A stretch of DNA of 64,000 nucleotides, taken from Rhodococcoides fascians NBRC 12155 = LMG 3623 (GTDB taxonomy: Bacteria; Actinomycetota; Actinomycetes; Mycobacteriales; Mycobacteriaceae). Positions within the stretch are counted from its first letter, which is position 1, and every line of letters begins with the position of its first letter. This document shows, piece by piece, positions 52,435 through 61,698 of this stretch. The stretch covers positions 1,116,001 to 1,180,000 of the forward strand of contig NZ_BCWW01000001.1 of NCBI RefSeq assembly GCF_001894785.1. The letters are read 5' to 3'. The translations under genes were made by a program, and so were the position numbers. The notes under the pieces are model-generated. The model was given only the letters and a program-made list of their open reading frames with translations. It was not told where the DNA came from and did no database searches.

Positions 52435-52944
52435 TCAGCTGCTTGCTTGCGCGGCGATCCAGTTACCGGTGAAGTCCTGCTCGTTGTCGATGAGGGCGAG
52501 GACCTGCTCACTGATCATCGCTTCGATCTTCCCGCCGAAGATGGGGACCTTGACCTCGGTGGTGCCGGCCAGCGCGACGGTGGTCGTCTCGCCCTTGCCG
52601 TCGAGGCTGGTGGTGCCGGTGATGCGCGCGGGTGCTCCTTCGACGGTGGCTCCGAAGGTGCCCGCGGCGTGGGTGCCGTCGAACTGTCCCCAGCTCTCGG
52701 TTCGTTCGATGATGAGGTCGCCCTTCTTGAAGGCTGTGACCGCGGACGGCAGCTCTTCTTCGGGGACCGACTGGGTCATGACGACGTCGATGGTGCCGTC
52801 GCCGACGGTGACGCTCTTCAAGCTGGCACCGGGGCCGCCGATCTGCTCGATGCGGTCCTTCCAGTACTGCTCGGACGTCAGCGCTGCGTGGACCTTGTCG
52901 GCGGAGGCGGGCACAGTCGAGCTGTGCTCAATAGGGCGAGGCAT
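52435..52944 (-). CDS. DUF2505 (SRPBCC-like) protein, second copy
   Basis: 169 aa. PRPIEHSSTVPASADKVHAA and the terminal helix VPIFGGKIEAMISEQV parallel the first copy. Both are soluble. Probably a tandem duplication; the function of DUF2505 is unknown. Divergent from murB with about 58 bases between. Confidence 0.85.
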   Translation of the reverse strand: MPRPIEHSSTVPASADKVHAALTSEQYWKDRIEQIGGPGASLKSVTVGDGTIDVVMTQSVPEEELPSAVTAFKKGDLIIERTESWGQFDGTHAAGTFGATVEGAPARITGTTSLDGKGETTTVALAGTTEVKVPIFGGKIEAMISEQVLALIDNEQDFTGNWIAAQASS

Positions 52945-53002
52945 CCCCGCAGGTTACCGGGTGACTGAGGACGTTCGTGCGCGACCGGTAGCGTGAGAGT
53001 CC

Positions 53003-54019
53003 GTGCCTACTGCAATTTCCGAACTCACCACCATCCGGGTGGGCGGCCCAGCCCGTGAATTCACCGTCGCGACGAACGCTGACGAGTTGGTCTCCCTGGT
53101 GCGTGACGCGGACCGTGCAGGGACGGATGTGCTGGTCATCGGCGGCGGATCCAACCTGGTCGTCGGCGACGGCGGGTTCGACGGCCGGGTGGTTCGGGTG
53201 ACCGGCTCGCGGTTGGAGATCGACGGCGAGCGGGTGACCGTCGACGCTGGTGTCGAGTGGGATGCCGTCGTACAAGCGACGATCGATGCCGGGCTGTCCG
53301 GGATGGAAGCGCTGTCGGGGATTCCCGGAACGACGGGCGCGACGCCCATTCAGAACGTCGGCGCGTACGGCGCGTCGACGTCGGAATTGCTGCACAGCCT
53401 CACCGTCTACGACCGGCAGACGCAGGAAACGTCGGTGTGGACGCCCGAGCAGTGCGGATTCGGAACGCATCGGTCGTCGGTGTTCAAGCGATCGTCGCGT
53501 TACGTGATTCTGGACGTGACGTTCGCGCTGAAGAAGACCACCGAATCGCTGCCGGTGCGCTACGCGGCGTTGTCCGAGCGGCTCGATGTGCAGATCGGCG
53601 ACGTCGTTCCGGTACCGGACGTACGCGCAGCAGTGCTCGCGCTGCGCGGTGAGCGTGGAATGGTGCTGGATGCGGCCGATCACGACACGTGGAGCGTGGG
53701 GTCGTTCTTCCTCAACCCGGTGTTGCCGGAGGTGCCGGAGCAGGCAACCCACGCGCCGAGCTTCCCCGATCCGGCCGGCACGAAGATTCCGGCCGCCTGG
53801 CTCATTCAGAACTCGGGATTCCCGCGCGGCTACGGCACCGAGTTCGGCCGCGGTACCGCGGCCCTGTCGACCAAACATGTACTCGCGATCACCAACCGGG
53901 GCGGGGCCACCGCGTCGGACATCATGGCTCTTGCCGCGAACGTCCGAGACGGTGTGCGAGAGAAGTTCGGGGTCACGCTGACCCCCGAGTGTGACCTCGT
54001 CAACTGCGCTCTGGGTTAG
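53003..54019 (+). CDS. murB: UDP-N-acetylenolpyruvoylglucosamine reductase
   Basis: NADPH/FAD enzyme of peptidoglycan precursor synthesis. GTG 53003 gives 338 aa. FAD motif VLVIGGGSNLVVGDGGFDG; IPGTTGATPIQNVGAYG; the catalytic serine in DTWSVGSFFLNPVL; final glutamate in LTPECDLVNCAL. Same order as Mtb Rv0482. An upstream ORF open on the same strand (195 bases away) was not used. Confidence 0.96.
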   Translation: MPTAISELTTIRVGGPAREFTVATNADELVSLVRDADRAGTDVLVIGGGSNLVVGDGGFDGRVVRVTGSRLEIDGERVTVDAGVEWDAVVQATIDAGLSGMEALSGIPGTTGATPIQNVGAYGASTSELLHSLTVYDRQTQETSVWTPEQCGFGTHRSSVFKRSSRYVILDVTFALKKTTESLPVRYAALSERLDVQIGDVVPVPDVRAAVLALRGERGMVLDAADHDTWSVGSFFLNPVLPEVPEQATHAPSFPDPAGTKIPAAWLIQNSGFPRGYGTEFGRGTAALSTKHVLAITNRGGATASDIMALAANVRDGVREKFGVTLTPECDLVNCALG

Positions 54020-54080
54020 GGACGCTCGAAACGGCGCATACGATGGAGATTCGAGAGTTCGGCTCGTAGGAGGTAAGTCA

Positions 54081-55631
54081 GTGCAGGTCACCAGCGTGGG
54101 GCACGCGGGATTCCATATTCGGACCGAGGCGGGGAGCATCCTGTGCGATCCGTGGGTGAACCCGTCCTTCTACGCGTCGTGGTTCCCTTTCCCCGACAAC
54201 TCGGGCCTGGACTGGGACGAGTTGGGTGATTGCGATTACCTCTACGTCTCGCACCTGCACAAGGACCACTTCGATCCGAAGAACCTGGCCGAACACGTCA
54301 ACAAGGACGCGACGGTGTTGCTGCCGGACTACCCGGTGCTCGATCTCAAGCACGAGCTGGAGAAGCTCGGCTTCCACAAGTTCTACGAGACCACCGACTC
54401 GGTCAAGCACACGTTGACCGGGCCCAAGGGTGATCTCGACATCATGATCATCGCGCTTCGCGCGCCTGCCGACGGCCCGATCGGCGACTCCGGCCTGGTG
54501 GTGTCCGACGGGAAGACCGTCGCGTTCAACATGAACGACGCGCGGCCGGTGGACCTGGACATGATGACCGAGCAGTTCGGTCCCGTCGACGTCCACATGC
54601 TGCAGTATTCGGGCGCGATCTGGTACCCGATGGTCTACGACATGGTCTCGCGTGCGAAGCGGAATTTCGGTATCCAGAAGCGTCAGCGACAGATGGATCG
54701 TGCGCGTCAGTATATCGAGCAGGTCGGCTCCACGTGGGTCATTCCGTCGGCGGGCCCGCCGTGTTTCCTCGACGACGAACTGCGCTCGCTCAACGACGTC
54801 TACGGCGACCCGGCCAACGTGTTCCCGGACCAGATGGTGTTTCTCGAGCAGATGCGACTGCACGGGCACGACAAGGGTCTGCTGATGATTCCGGGCACGA
54901 CGGCCACATTCGAGGGTTCGGATCTGAAGTCCCACGAGCATCCCATCCCCACGGCCGACGCCGAAGCCATCTTCACCACCGGCAAAGCCGACTACATCGA
55001 GGCCTACGCCCAGCGTCAGGCGTCGGTCATCGCAGCCGAGAAGGCCGGCTGGGCACCGGCCGAGGGTGAGTCGCTGCTCGAGCCGCTGCGCGGACTGTTC
55101 GAGCCGATCATGGCTCAGACGGATCTGATCTGTGATGGCATCGGCTACCCCGTCGGGATCACGATGGGTGACGAGACGGTTGTGCTGGACTTCCCGAAAA
55201 GGATTGTTCGAGAGCCTATCTCGAACGAGAAGTTCCGATACAGCTTCACGATCCCGCCGGAACTCGTACGCACCGCAGTGCGTGATCAGGAGCCGGACTG
55301 GGTCAACTCGATCTTCCTGTCCACCCGGTTCCGGGCCCGACGCGTCGGCGGGTACAACGAATTCCTCTACACGTTCTTCAAGTGCCTCACCGACGAACGC
55401 ATCGCCTACGCCGACGGCTGGTTCTCAGAGGCGCACGACGACACGGCCACCATCACGATGGGCGGCTACGAAATTCAACGTCGCTGCCCGCACCTGAAGG
55501 CGGACCTGACGAAGTTCGGCATCGTCGAGGGCAACAAGCTCACCTGCAACCTGCACGGCTGGGACTGGAACCTGGACTCGGGCCGGTGCCTGACGTCGAA
55601 GGGACACGAGCTGCGCTCGCAGAAGCTCTGA
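54081..55631 (+). CDS. MBL-fold hydrolase fused to a C-terminal Rieske domain
   Basis: GTG 54081, with TAGGAGGTAAGTCA upstream, gives 516 aa. N-terminal metallo-beta-lactamase domain with SHLHKDHFD (residues 57-65) and a later NMNDARPVDLDMM region, as in UlaG-like/CMAH-like proteins. The C-terminus is a Rieske 2Fe-2S site: CPHLKADLTKFG, then LTCNLHGWDWNLDSGRC (two Cys and two His). It resembles the CMP-N-acetylneuraminate hydroxylase plan in reversed order. Actual reaction unknown. A gene with no counterpart at this place in Mtb, between murB and lprQ. Confidence 0.85.
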   Translation: MQVTSVGHAGFHIRTEAGSILCDPWVNPSFYASWFPFPDNSGLDWDELGDCDYLYVSHLHKDHFDPKNLAEHVNKDATVLLPDYPVLDLKHELEKLGFHKFYETTDSVKHTLTGPKGDLDIMIIALRAPADGPIGDSGLVVSDGKTVAFNMNDARPVDLDMMTEQFGPVDVHMLQYSGAIWYPMVYDMVSRAKRNFGIQKRQRQMDRARQYIEQVGSTWVIPSAGPPCFLDDELRSLNDVYGDPANVFPDQMVFLEQMRLHGHDKGLLMIPGTTATFEGSDLKSHEHPIPTADAEAIFTTGKADYIEAYAQRQASVIAAEKAGWAPAEGESLLEPLRGLFEPIMAQTDLICDGIGYPVGITMGDETVVLDFPKRIVREPISNEKFRYSFTIPPELVRTAVRDQEPDWVNSIFLSTRFRARRVGGYNEFLYTFFKCLTDERIAYADGWFSEAHDDTATITMGGYEIQRRCPHLKADLTKFGIVEGNKLTCNLHGWDWNLDSGRCLTSKGHELRSQKL

Positions 55632-55717
55632 CTCGTCGTCGACGGTTCGCTGTGAGACTGCCCCCAAAAACAATGGGAAATGTGGGGTAGTTCGCAGACG
55701 CAGGTACGTTGGACAAC

Positions 55718-56992
55718 GTGCATGAGCAGGTAGAACAGACAAAACGGACGCGCATGGTGTGGTTGGTCACCGTGCTTGTCGCACTGATTGCGTTAGTAGC
55801 CGGCTGCACCGTCGGATCGGGCGACAAAGGCCCCGGTGCTTCGGCACCGACGACCGAGGCAGCGCCCGTCGCGCAGATCACGCAGAACCCGGCCGAAGGT
55901 GCCACCGACGTCAGCCCGGTGGCACCGATCTCGGTGTCGGTGACGAACGGAACGCTCACCCAGGTCGAGTTGACGAACCCGGACGGCAAGATCGTTCAGG
56001 GTGCGCTGGCACCCGACAAGGCGTCCTACGCCGTCACCGAGCCACTCGGGTACGGGGTGAAATACACGTGGTCCGGTTCCGCCGTCGGCGCGGACAACAA
56101 GACCGTGCCGATCGAGGGCAGCTTCACCACCGTCGAACCGGACAGCCGCACCTCGGTGAGCACCAACATCGGCGACGGCCAGGAAGTCGGCATTGCAGCG
56201 CCGATCATCCTGCAGTTCGACTCGGCGATCGAGGACAAGGCAGCCGTCGAGAAGGCGCTGACCGTCACCACCAATCCGCCGACGCCCGGTGCCTGGGCGT
56301 GGTTCCCCGACGACAACGGCTCGCGCATCCACTGGCGTCCCACCAACTACTGGACGCCCGGCACGACGGTCTCGGTGAACGCCAAGCTCTACGGCGTGAA
56401 CTACGGCGACGGTGCCTACGGGGCCGACGACGTCACCCTGAACTTCAGTATCGGACGCAGCCAGGTCGTCGTCGCCGACGCCACCAGCCACCGCATGCAG
56501 GTGGTGCGTGACGGCGCGACGATCATGGACATTCCCGTCAGCTACGGCGAGGGCAACGAGGATCGCAACGTCACCCGCAGCGGCATCCACGTCGTCACCG
56601 AGAAGCACGAGGACTTCCTGATGTCGAACCCGCCGTTCTACGAGAACGTGCGCGAACGCTGGGCGGTGCGCATCTCCAACAATGGCGAGTTCATTCACGC
56701 CAACCCGCTGACCACCGGCGTGCAGGGCGCATCGAACGTCACGAACGGATGTATCAACCTCTCGACGGAGGACGCGCAGCAGTACTTCGGCACGGCGATG
56801 TACGGCGATCCGGTGGAGGTCACCGGCACCCGCATCGACCTCTCCGCAGCGGACGGCGACCTGTACGACTGGGCCATCGACTGGCAGACGTGGGAGTCGA
56901 TGTCGGCGCTCCCTGCCGGCGGGGCACCAGCGACGACGACGCCTGCGACAACGGCACCCGCGACGACAACGGCACCTGCGCCCGCTGGGTAG
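55718..56992 (+). CDS. lprQ: L,D-transpeptidase lipoprotein (Ldt/LprQ)
   Basis: Cross-links peptidoglycan 3-3. GTG 55718 gives 424 aa (an upstream TTG at 55709 is open too). Signal [15 protein letters not shown] with the lipid cysteine; two Ig-like domains (about residues 45-250), then the YkuD domain with [23 protein letters not shown], whose last Cys is the nucleophile. C-terminal tail of Ala/Thr/Pro repeats. Corresponds to Mtb Rv0483. Confidence 0.93.
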   Translation: MHEQVEQTKRTRMVWLVTVLVALIALVAGCTVGSGDKGPGASAPTTEAAPVAQITQNPAEGATDVSPVAPISVSVTNGTLTQVELTNPDGKIVQGALAPDKASYAVTEPLGYGVKYTWSGSAVGADNKTVPIEGSFTTVEPDSRTSVSTNIGDGQEVGIAAPIILQFDSAIEDKAAVEKALTVTTNPPTPGAWAWFPDDNGSRIHWRPTNYWTPGTTVSVNAKLYGVNYGDGAYGADDVTLNFSIGRSQVVVADATSHRMQVVRDGATIMDIPVSYGEGNEDRNVTRSGIHVVTEKHEDFLMSNPPFYENVRERWAVRISNNGEFIHANPLTTGVQGASNVTNGCINLSTEDAQQYFGTAMYGDPVEVTGTRIDLSAADGDLYDWAIDWQTWESMSALPAGGAPATTTPATTAPATTTAPAPAG

Positions 56993-57003
56993 AGCGCTGC
57001 GCG

Positions 57004-57049
57004 CATGTGAGTGGAACCTCGTAGCCCACTACGAAGTTCCACTCACATG
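57004..57049. repeat. dispersed hairpin family, copy 3
   Basis: CATGTGAGTGGAACCTCGTAG pairs with CTACGAAGTTCC...CACATG (one arm mismatch) between lprQ and the convergent SDR gene; GGGTTA follows, its TTA being the SDR stop. Confidence 0.8.
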
Positions 57050-57051
57050 GG

Positions 57052-57807
57052 TTACTTGCGGGAGAAGCGCCCCGGACCGGCCTGATCGCGTGGCTTGATG
57101 ATGATCTGGTCGAGATTGACGTGCGACGGGCGGGAGGCGACGAAGCCGATCACCTCGGCGATGTCGCTCGCGACCAACGGCGTGATGCCCTGGTAGACCG
57201 CGTCGGCCTTGGCCGCGTCGCCGTCGAAGCGAACCAGTGAGAATTCGGTTTCCACGGCACCCGGTGCAACCTCGGTCAGCCGCACCGGCTTGCCGAGCAG
57301 CTCGCCGCGCAGCGTCCGATGCAGTACGGCCTGAGCATGTTTGGCGGAGGTGTATCCCGAGCCGTTATCGTAGGCCTCGAATGCCGCGACGGAGGTGATG
57401 GTGACGATAAGGCCGTCTCCGGAATCGATCAGCTTGGGCAGCAACGCTTTCGTGACGCGGAGTGTGCCGAGAACGTTGGTCTCCCACATCCAGCGCCAGT
57501 CGTCGAGGTCGGCGTCGATCACCGGGGCCAATCCCTTTGCGCCACCGGCATTGTTGATCAGGACGTCGACGCGGGGGATGACGGCGGTGAAGGCGGCCAC
57601 CGAATCCTCGTCCGTCACATCGAGTTCCAGGGCGGTGCCGCCGATCTCCGAGGCCAGTTCTTCGAGGCGGTCGAGCCTGCGTGCGCCGATGACGACGTGG
57701 AATCCGTCGGCGGCGAGTTGGCGCGCAGTGGCCGCGCCGATGCCGGAACTCGCTCCGGTGACGACGGCGATGCGGGTTTCGGGTGCGATGTGTTCGGGCG
57801 AGGTCAT
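57052..57807 (-). CDS. short-chain dehydrogenase
   Basis: 251 aa. Cofactor motif TGASSGIGAATARQLA; catalytic tetrad in the GYTSAKHA (Tyr/Lys) and TITSVAAF (Ser) regions; NAG motif LINNAGGAKGL. Closest to classical SDR oxidoreductases like Mtb Rv0484c, which lies in the same position. Substrate unknown. Confidence 0.92.
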   Translation of the reverse strand: MTSPEHIAPETRIAVVTGASSGIGAATARQLAADGFHVVIGARRLDRLEELASEIGGTALELDVTDEDSVAAFTAVIPRVDVLINNAGGAKGLAPVIDADLDDWRWMWETNVLGTLRVTKALLPKLIDSGDGLIVTITSVAAFEAYDNGSGYTSAKHAQAVLHRTLRGELLGKPVRLTEVAPGAVETEFSLVRFDGDAAKADAVYQGITPLVASDIAEVIGFVASRPSHVNLDQIIIKPRDQAGPGRFSRK

Positions 57808-57853
57808 GGAGAAATTCTAGTTCGGGAGAAACAGCGCATCCGGACGGGCCCGA

Positions 57854-57882
57854 TTGGACAATCGGGCTTCGAGTGCTAATTT
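57854..57882 (+). promoter_or_regulatory. promoter of the short leaderless ORF
   Basis: TTGGAC at 57854-57859, 17-base spacer, TAATTT at 57877-57882. The ATG of the short ORF at 57890 begins seven bases after the -10 element, exactly the geometry of a leaderless actinobacterial transcript. Confidence 0.6.
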
Positions 57883-57889
57883 TGGGTTC

Positions 57890-58003
57890 ATGTCCGCCAG
57901 CGAGACCACCGCGATGCGGGTCACCTATGTGACCGCGTCCCTCGGGTCTCGCCTCCCGCTTCCTCGGGAATTGTGTTGTCTCGGCCAAGGAACCTGTCTC
58001 TAG
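57890..58003 (+). CDS. 37-aa leaderless short ORF with a C-terminal cysteine cluster
   Basis: The peptide starts MSASETTAMRVTYVTASLGS and ends RELCCLGQGTCL: three cysteines among the last ten residues. There is no ribosome site; the ATG seems to be the first base of the transcript. It lies 138 bases before the ROK gene in a 333-base gap that otherwise shows no gene. Cysteine-rich leaderless ORFs in mycobacteria sense cysteine supply by slowing ribosomes, and mshA (a step in making the cysteine-containing thiol mycothiol) is in this cluster. Regulation by the peptide is a hypothesis. Confidence 0.5.
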   Translation: MSASETTAMRVTYVTASLGSRLPLPRELCCLGQGTCL

Positions 58004-58140
58004 CCTTCTCGCGCTACGGGCAGTCGATTCGCGTGACGTGGACCTCTCCGGTCCGCCTCACCCCTTGACCTGCATCACTTCGCTCTTTCGTCGACGTTGC
58101 ACACGAGACGAGAGTTTTCCACTGCTGAGGAACACGACGG

Positions 58141-59442
58141 ATGTCCGTATCCACGCTGCACCACCACTCTCGCCCCACCGCGCTGCGCTCGCCGGCGCGG
58201 TCCACCTCCCACACCCCGCTGCGATCGCGGGTCCAGCTCGTCGCGCCCGATCTTCGGATTGCCGACAGTCCCGCGGCGTCGGTACTGCGGGTCGCATGCG
58301 TCGAGGGCCCGGTCTCGCGTGACAGTGCGGCGCGCACAACGGGTTTGAGCATTGCCACGGTCAATCGTCAGGTCTCTGCTCTGCTCGGCGTCGGATTGCT
58401 GCGCGAGCGCGCGGACCTCACGGCCGCCGGTGCGATCGGACGACCCCGCGTGCCGTTCGAGGTCAATCACGAGCCGTTCTCGACCATCGGGATCCATATC
58501 GGTGCCGTCGTCACCGGGATCATCGTCAGTGACCCGCGCGGAAAGATCCTTGGGGCTGTGGAGATTCCCACGCCGAGCGGGTCCGCCGATGCGGCGCTCG
58601 CTTCGATCACCCGCAGCGCCGGGGCCTTCGCCGGCAGATGGCATCGGCGCACCCCACTGTGGGTGGGGGTTGCCCTCGGCGGCCGTGTCGACACGACGAC
58701 GGGCACCGTCGATCATCCGCGTCTGGGCTGGGAGAATGCCCAGGTGGCGGGTGTCATCGGCGGTGGGTTGGGGCTACCGATCTCTGTTTCCGGCCACGTC
58801 GAAGCGATGGCGGCGTCGGAACTTCTGCTCGCGCCCCGCGTATCGGACGCCGCTGCTCCGCCGAGCAGCACCGGCACCTCGCTCTACTTCTATGCACGCG
58901 AAAGCGCAGGCATGGCGCTGACGATCGACGGCCGCGTGCACACTCCGTCCAGCGGACCCGGGTCGATCGCTCACCTGCCCACCGGCTCGTCGGTGCTGTG
59001 CAGCTGCGGCAACCGGGGCTGCCTCGAAGCGGCCGTCAGCGATCGCGCGATCGTGACCGCGGCGATCGACCGCAAAATTTTCGCGAGCGTAGCCCGCGGA
59101 GCCCGGCCGACTATCTCCGCCGTGTACCGAGCCGCGACCGACGGCTCGGAGGCGGCCCGGGACTTGCTCGTCGAACGGGCCGTCACGTTGGGTCGGACGG
59201 TCGCCCTGTTACGCGACATGTTCAATCCGGATCGAGTGGTACTCGGTGGCCAGGCGTTCACGGCGTACCCCGCCGGGATTCCGCACGTGGGGGAGGCCTT
59301 CGCCGCCAATTCGATGTTGCCGCGCAGGGACATTCGGGTCACCGGATTCGGCGACAGGGTGCAGGAGTTCGCCGCAACGGTGGTTTCGCTCAGTTCCCTG
59401 TACTCGGATCCACTGGCCTCGATGCGCCGAGCAGCCGCGTAA
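58141..59442 (+). CDS. ROK family regulator
   Basis: 433 aa. N-terminal winged helix (VARTTGLSIATVNRQVSALLGVGLLRE-like, about residues 55-90), followed by a ROK kinase fold: IGIHIGAVVTGIIVSD, and the zinc signature CSCGNRGCLEAAVSD (about 280). Corresponds to Mtb Rv0485 at the head of the mshA cluster. Start ATG 58141. Sugar ligand unknown. Confidence 0.92.
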   Translation: MSVSTLHHHSRPTALRSPARSTSHTPLRSRVQLVAPDLRIADSPAASVLRVACVEGPVSRDSAARTTGLSIATVNRQVSALLGVGLLRERADLTAAGAIGRPRVPFEVNHEPFSTIGIHIGAVVTGIIVSDPRGKILGAVEIPTPSGSADAALASITRSAGAFAGRWHRRTPLWVGVALGGRVDTTTGTVDHPRLGWENAQVAGVIGGGLGLPISVSGHVEAMAASELLLAPRVSDAAAPPSSTGTSLYFYARESAGMALTIDGRVHTPSSGPGSIAHLPTGSSVLCSCGNRGCLEAAVSDRAIVTAAIDRKIFASVARGARPTISAVYRAATDGSEAARDLLVERAVTLGRTVALLRDMFNPDRVVLGGQAFTAYPAGIPHVGEAFAANSMLPRRDIRVTGFGDRVQEFAATVVSLSSLYSDPLASMRRAAA

Positions 59443-59453
59443 GTTGACCCCAC

Positions 59454-60302
59454 ATGAGCACCCCTGCAGCAGGACCGGTTCGGCAGGCCACCGGCATCGA
59501 CGGAACGAACATCGTCTATCGCGTCACCGGTGACCCGGCGGCGAGACCGCTGGTTCTGCTGCACGGGTGGGCGCAGAGTTCGGCGTGCTGGGGCGACGGG
59601 CTGCTGGCCGATCTGTCCTCGCGCTACCGCGTCGTCGCCGTCGACCTGCGTGGCCACGGCTACTCCGATGCCCCCGAGGCCGGATACGACGACTCGGAGA
59701 TCTGGGCCGGGGACGTGGCCGCGGTGCTGGACGCCGAGAACATCACGGCGGGCGCAGTGCTGCTGGGGTGGTCGTACGGCGGGCTGGTGATCTGCGATTA
59801 TCTCGCGACACACGGCTCGGACGCGATCGCGGGCATCGTGCTCGTGGGCGCGATCACGAGTATCGGCAGAGGCGAGGCAGGCGGACGGGTGGGCACGGCC
59901 ATGCGGGCGGCGATCCCCGGGGCGATGGCGGAAGAACCGCGTATCGCCATCAAGGCGCTGGGTAGTTTCGGTAATGCGTTGACAGGCCCCGTCGAGGGAA
60001 AGGGCACCGAAGCGCAGGCCCTGTTCGGGCTGACCCTGTCCACCCGGCCGAGGGTTCGCGCCGCATTGTTCGATCGCACCGTCGGCCACGACGAGCTGCT
60101 GCGCAACCTCGATGTCCCCGCCTTCGTGCTGCACGGAACCGACGACACCGTCGTCGATGTCTCGGCCGGTCGGCACGCCGCGGACCTCATTCCCGGAGCC
60201 GGCGCGTCGTACTGGGACGGCGTCGACCACGGCCCGTTCGTGGCCGATCCGCAGCGCTTTCTCGGCGAGGTGAGCGAATTCGTCGACGGTCTGGACGGGT
60301 GA
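59454..60302 (+). CDS. alpha/beta hydrolase between ROK and mshA
   Basis: 282 aa. Oxyanion LLHGWAQSSACWGDG, nucleophile GWSYGGLVICDYLA (GxSxG), acid HGTDDTVVDVSAG and histidine DGVDHGPFVADP. Lies 11 bases after the ROK stop, so probably cotranscribed. Role in the cluster unknown; no counterpart is expected at this place in Mtb. Confidence 0.87.
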   Translation: MSTPAAGPVRQATGIDGTNIVYRVTGDPAARPLVLLHGWAQSSACWGDGLLADLSSRYRVVAVDLRGHGYSDAPEAGYDDSEIWAGDVAAVLDAENITAGAVLLGWSYGGLVICDYLATHGSDAIAGIVLVGAITSIGRGEAGGRVGTAMRAAIPGAMAEEPRIAIKALGSFGNALTGPVEGKGTEAQALFGLTLSTRPRVRAALFDRTVGHDELLRNLDVPAFVLHGTDDTVVDVSAGRHAADLIPGAGASYWDGVDHGPFVADPQRFLGEVSEFVDGLDG

Positions 60303-60354
60303 GCAAAAGCGCAGGCCGTGCGAAGCGGAAGACGTGGCGACGTAATGTGGAGGC

Positions 60355-61698
60355 GTGCACGCTGAAGAAGTGACTGGACGCCGGCTGAACAGGGTCGCTG
60401 TGTTGTCCTTGCATACCTCCCCGCTGGCGCAGCCCGGAACGGGCGATGCCGGGGGAATGAACGTCTACGTACTGCAGAGCGCCAAGCAGTTGGCCGAACG
60501 CGGCGTCGAGGTCGAGATATTCACCCGCGCGACGTCGTCGAGCGATGCGCCGGTCGTCGAGGCCGCTCCCGGGGTGCTGGTACGCAACATCGTCGCGGGG
60601 CCGTTCGAGGGTCTGGACAAACACGACCTGCCCACTCAACTGTGTGCGTTCGCGGCCGGGGTGCTCCGCGAGGAAGCTCGGCACGAGCCCGGCTACTACG
60701 ACCTGGTTCATTCGCACTACTGGCTGTCGGGTCAGGTGGGGTGGTTGGCACGTGACCGCTGGGGAGTGCCGTTGGTGCACACGGCGCACACCCTCGCCGC
60801 CGTCAAGAACGCGTCCCTGGCTCAGGGCGACGCACCCGAGCCCGCGGCCCGTCAGATCGGTGAGCAGCAGGTGGTCGCCGAGGCCGATCGGCTGATCGCC
60901 AACACCACCGAGGAAGCGAAATCGCTCGTCGAGATCTACGGGGCTCGGCAGGAGTCGATCGACGTGGTTGCCCCGGGAGCCGATCTGGCGCAATACAATC
61001 CGGGAGACAAGCGGGCTGCACGTGCCGCACTCGGACTCTCGCAGGACGAGGCCGTCGTCGCGTTCGTCGGGCGGATCCAACCGCTCAAGGCCCCCGACGT
61101 TCTGGTCGCTGCGGCTGCCGAAGTGCTGCAACGACATCCGAGCATGCCGCTGCGGATCCTGATCGTCGGCGGACCGTCCGGTAGCGGGTTGGACCGACCC
61201 GACAGTCTGATCGATCTGGCCGATACGCTCGGGATCACCCCGCACGTCACGTTCATGCCGCCGCAGCCGTCCGCGCGCCTGGCGCAGGTGTACCGAGCCG
61301 CCGATCTCGTGGCGGTGCCGAGCTACAACGAATCGTTCGGTCTGGTGGCGATCGAAGCCCAGGCCTGTGGAACACCGGTTCTCGCAGCAGATGTCGGCGG
61401 GCTCGGTGTCGCGGTGCGATCCGGTGAAACCGGGCGACTGGTGCAGGGACACCGCATCACGGACTGGGCCGACGCCTTGGCGTCGATGCTCGTCGATCGA
61501 GCGGCGTTGTCCGAGATGGCAATTGCCGCACCGCTCCATGCGCGAAACTTCTCGTGGGAACACACCGCGGACGGCCTGATCGAGAGCTACCGGCAGGCCC
61601 GATTCCACTTCGATCGAGGCGAGGCACCCAGTGAATTCTCGCCGCGACGAGTCCGAGGATTGTCGAAATTGCGCAGATCGGGAGCAGTGACTGCATGA
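60355..61698 (+). CDS. mshA: D-inositol-3-phosphate glycosyltransferase (mycothiol step 1)
   Basis: Joins UDP-GlcNAc to inositol 3-phosphate, the first step of mycothiol synthesis. 447 aa, GT4/GT-B. Signature [41 protein letters not shown]-terminal domain [16 protein letters not shown] and the NDP-sugar glutamates in [20 protein letters not shown]. Start GTG 60355 has GGAGG only one base upstream; GTG 60370 is an alternative. Corresponds to Mtb Rv0486. Confidence 0.95.
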   Translation: MHAEEVTGRRLNRVAVLSLHTSPLAQPGTGDAGGMNVYVLQSAKQLAERGVEVEIFTRATSSSDAPVVEAAPGVLVRNIVAGPFEGLDKHDLPTQLCAFAAGVLREEARHEPGYYDLVHSHYWLSGQVGWLARDRWGVPLVHTAHTLAAVKNASLAQGDAPEPAARQIGEQQVVAEADRLIANTTEEAKSLVEIYGARQESIDVVAPGADLAQYNPGDKRAARAALGLSQDEAVVAFVGRIQPLKAPDVLVAAAAEVLQRHPSMPLRILIVGGPSGSGLDRPDSLIDLADTLGITPHVTFMPPQPSARLAQVYRAADLVAVPSYNESFGLVAIEAQACGTPVLAADVGGLGVAVRSGETGRLVQGHRITDWADALASMLVDRAALSEMAIAAPLHARNFSWEHTADGLIESYRQARFHFDRGEAPSEFSPRRVRGLSKLRRSGAVTA

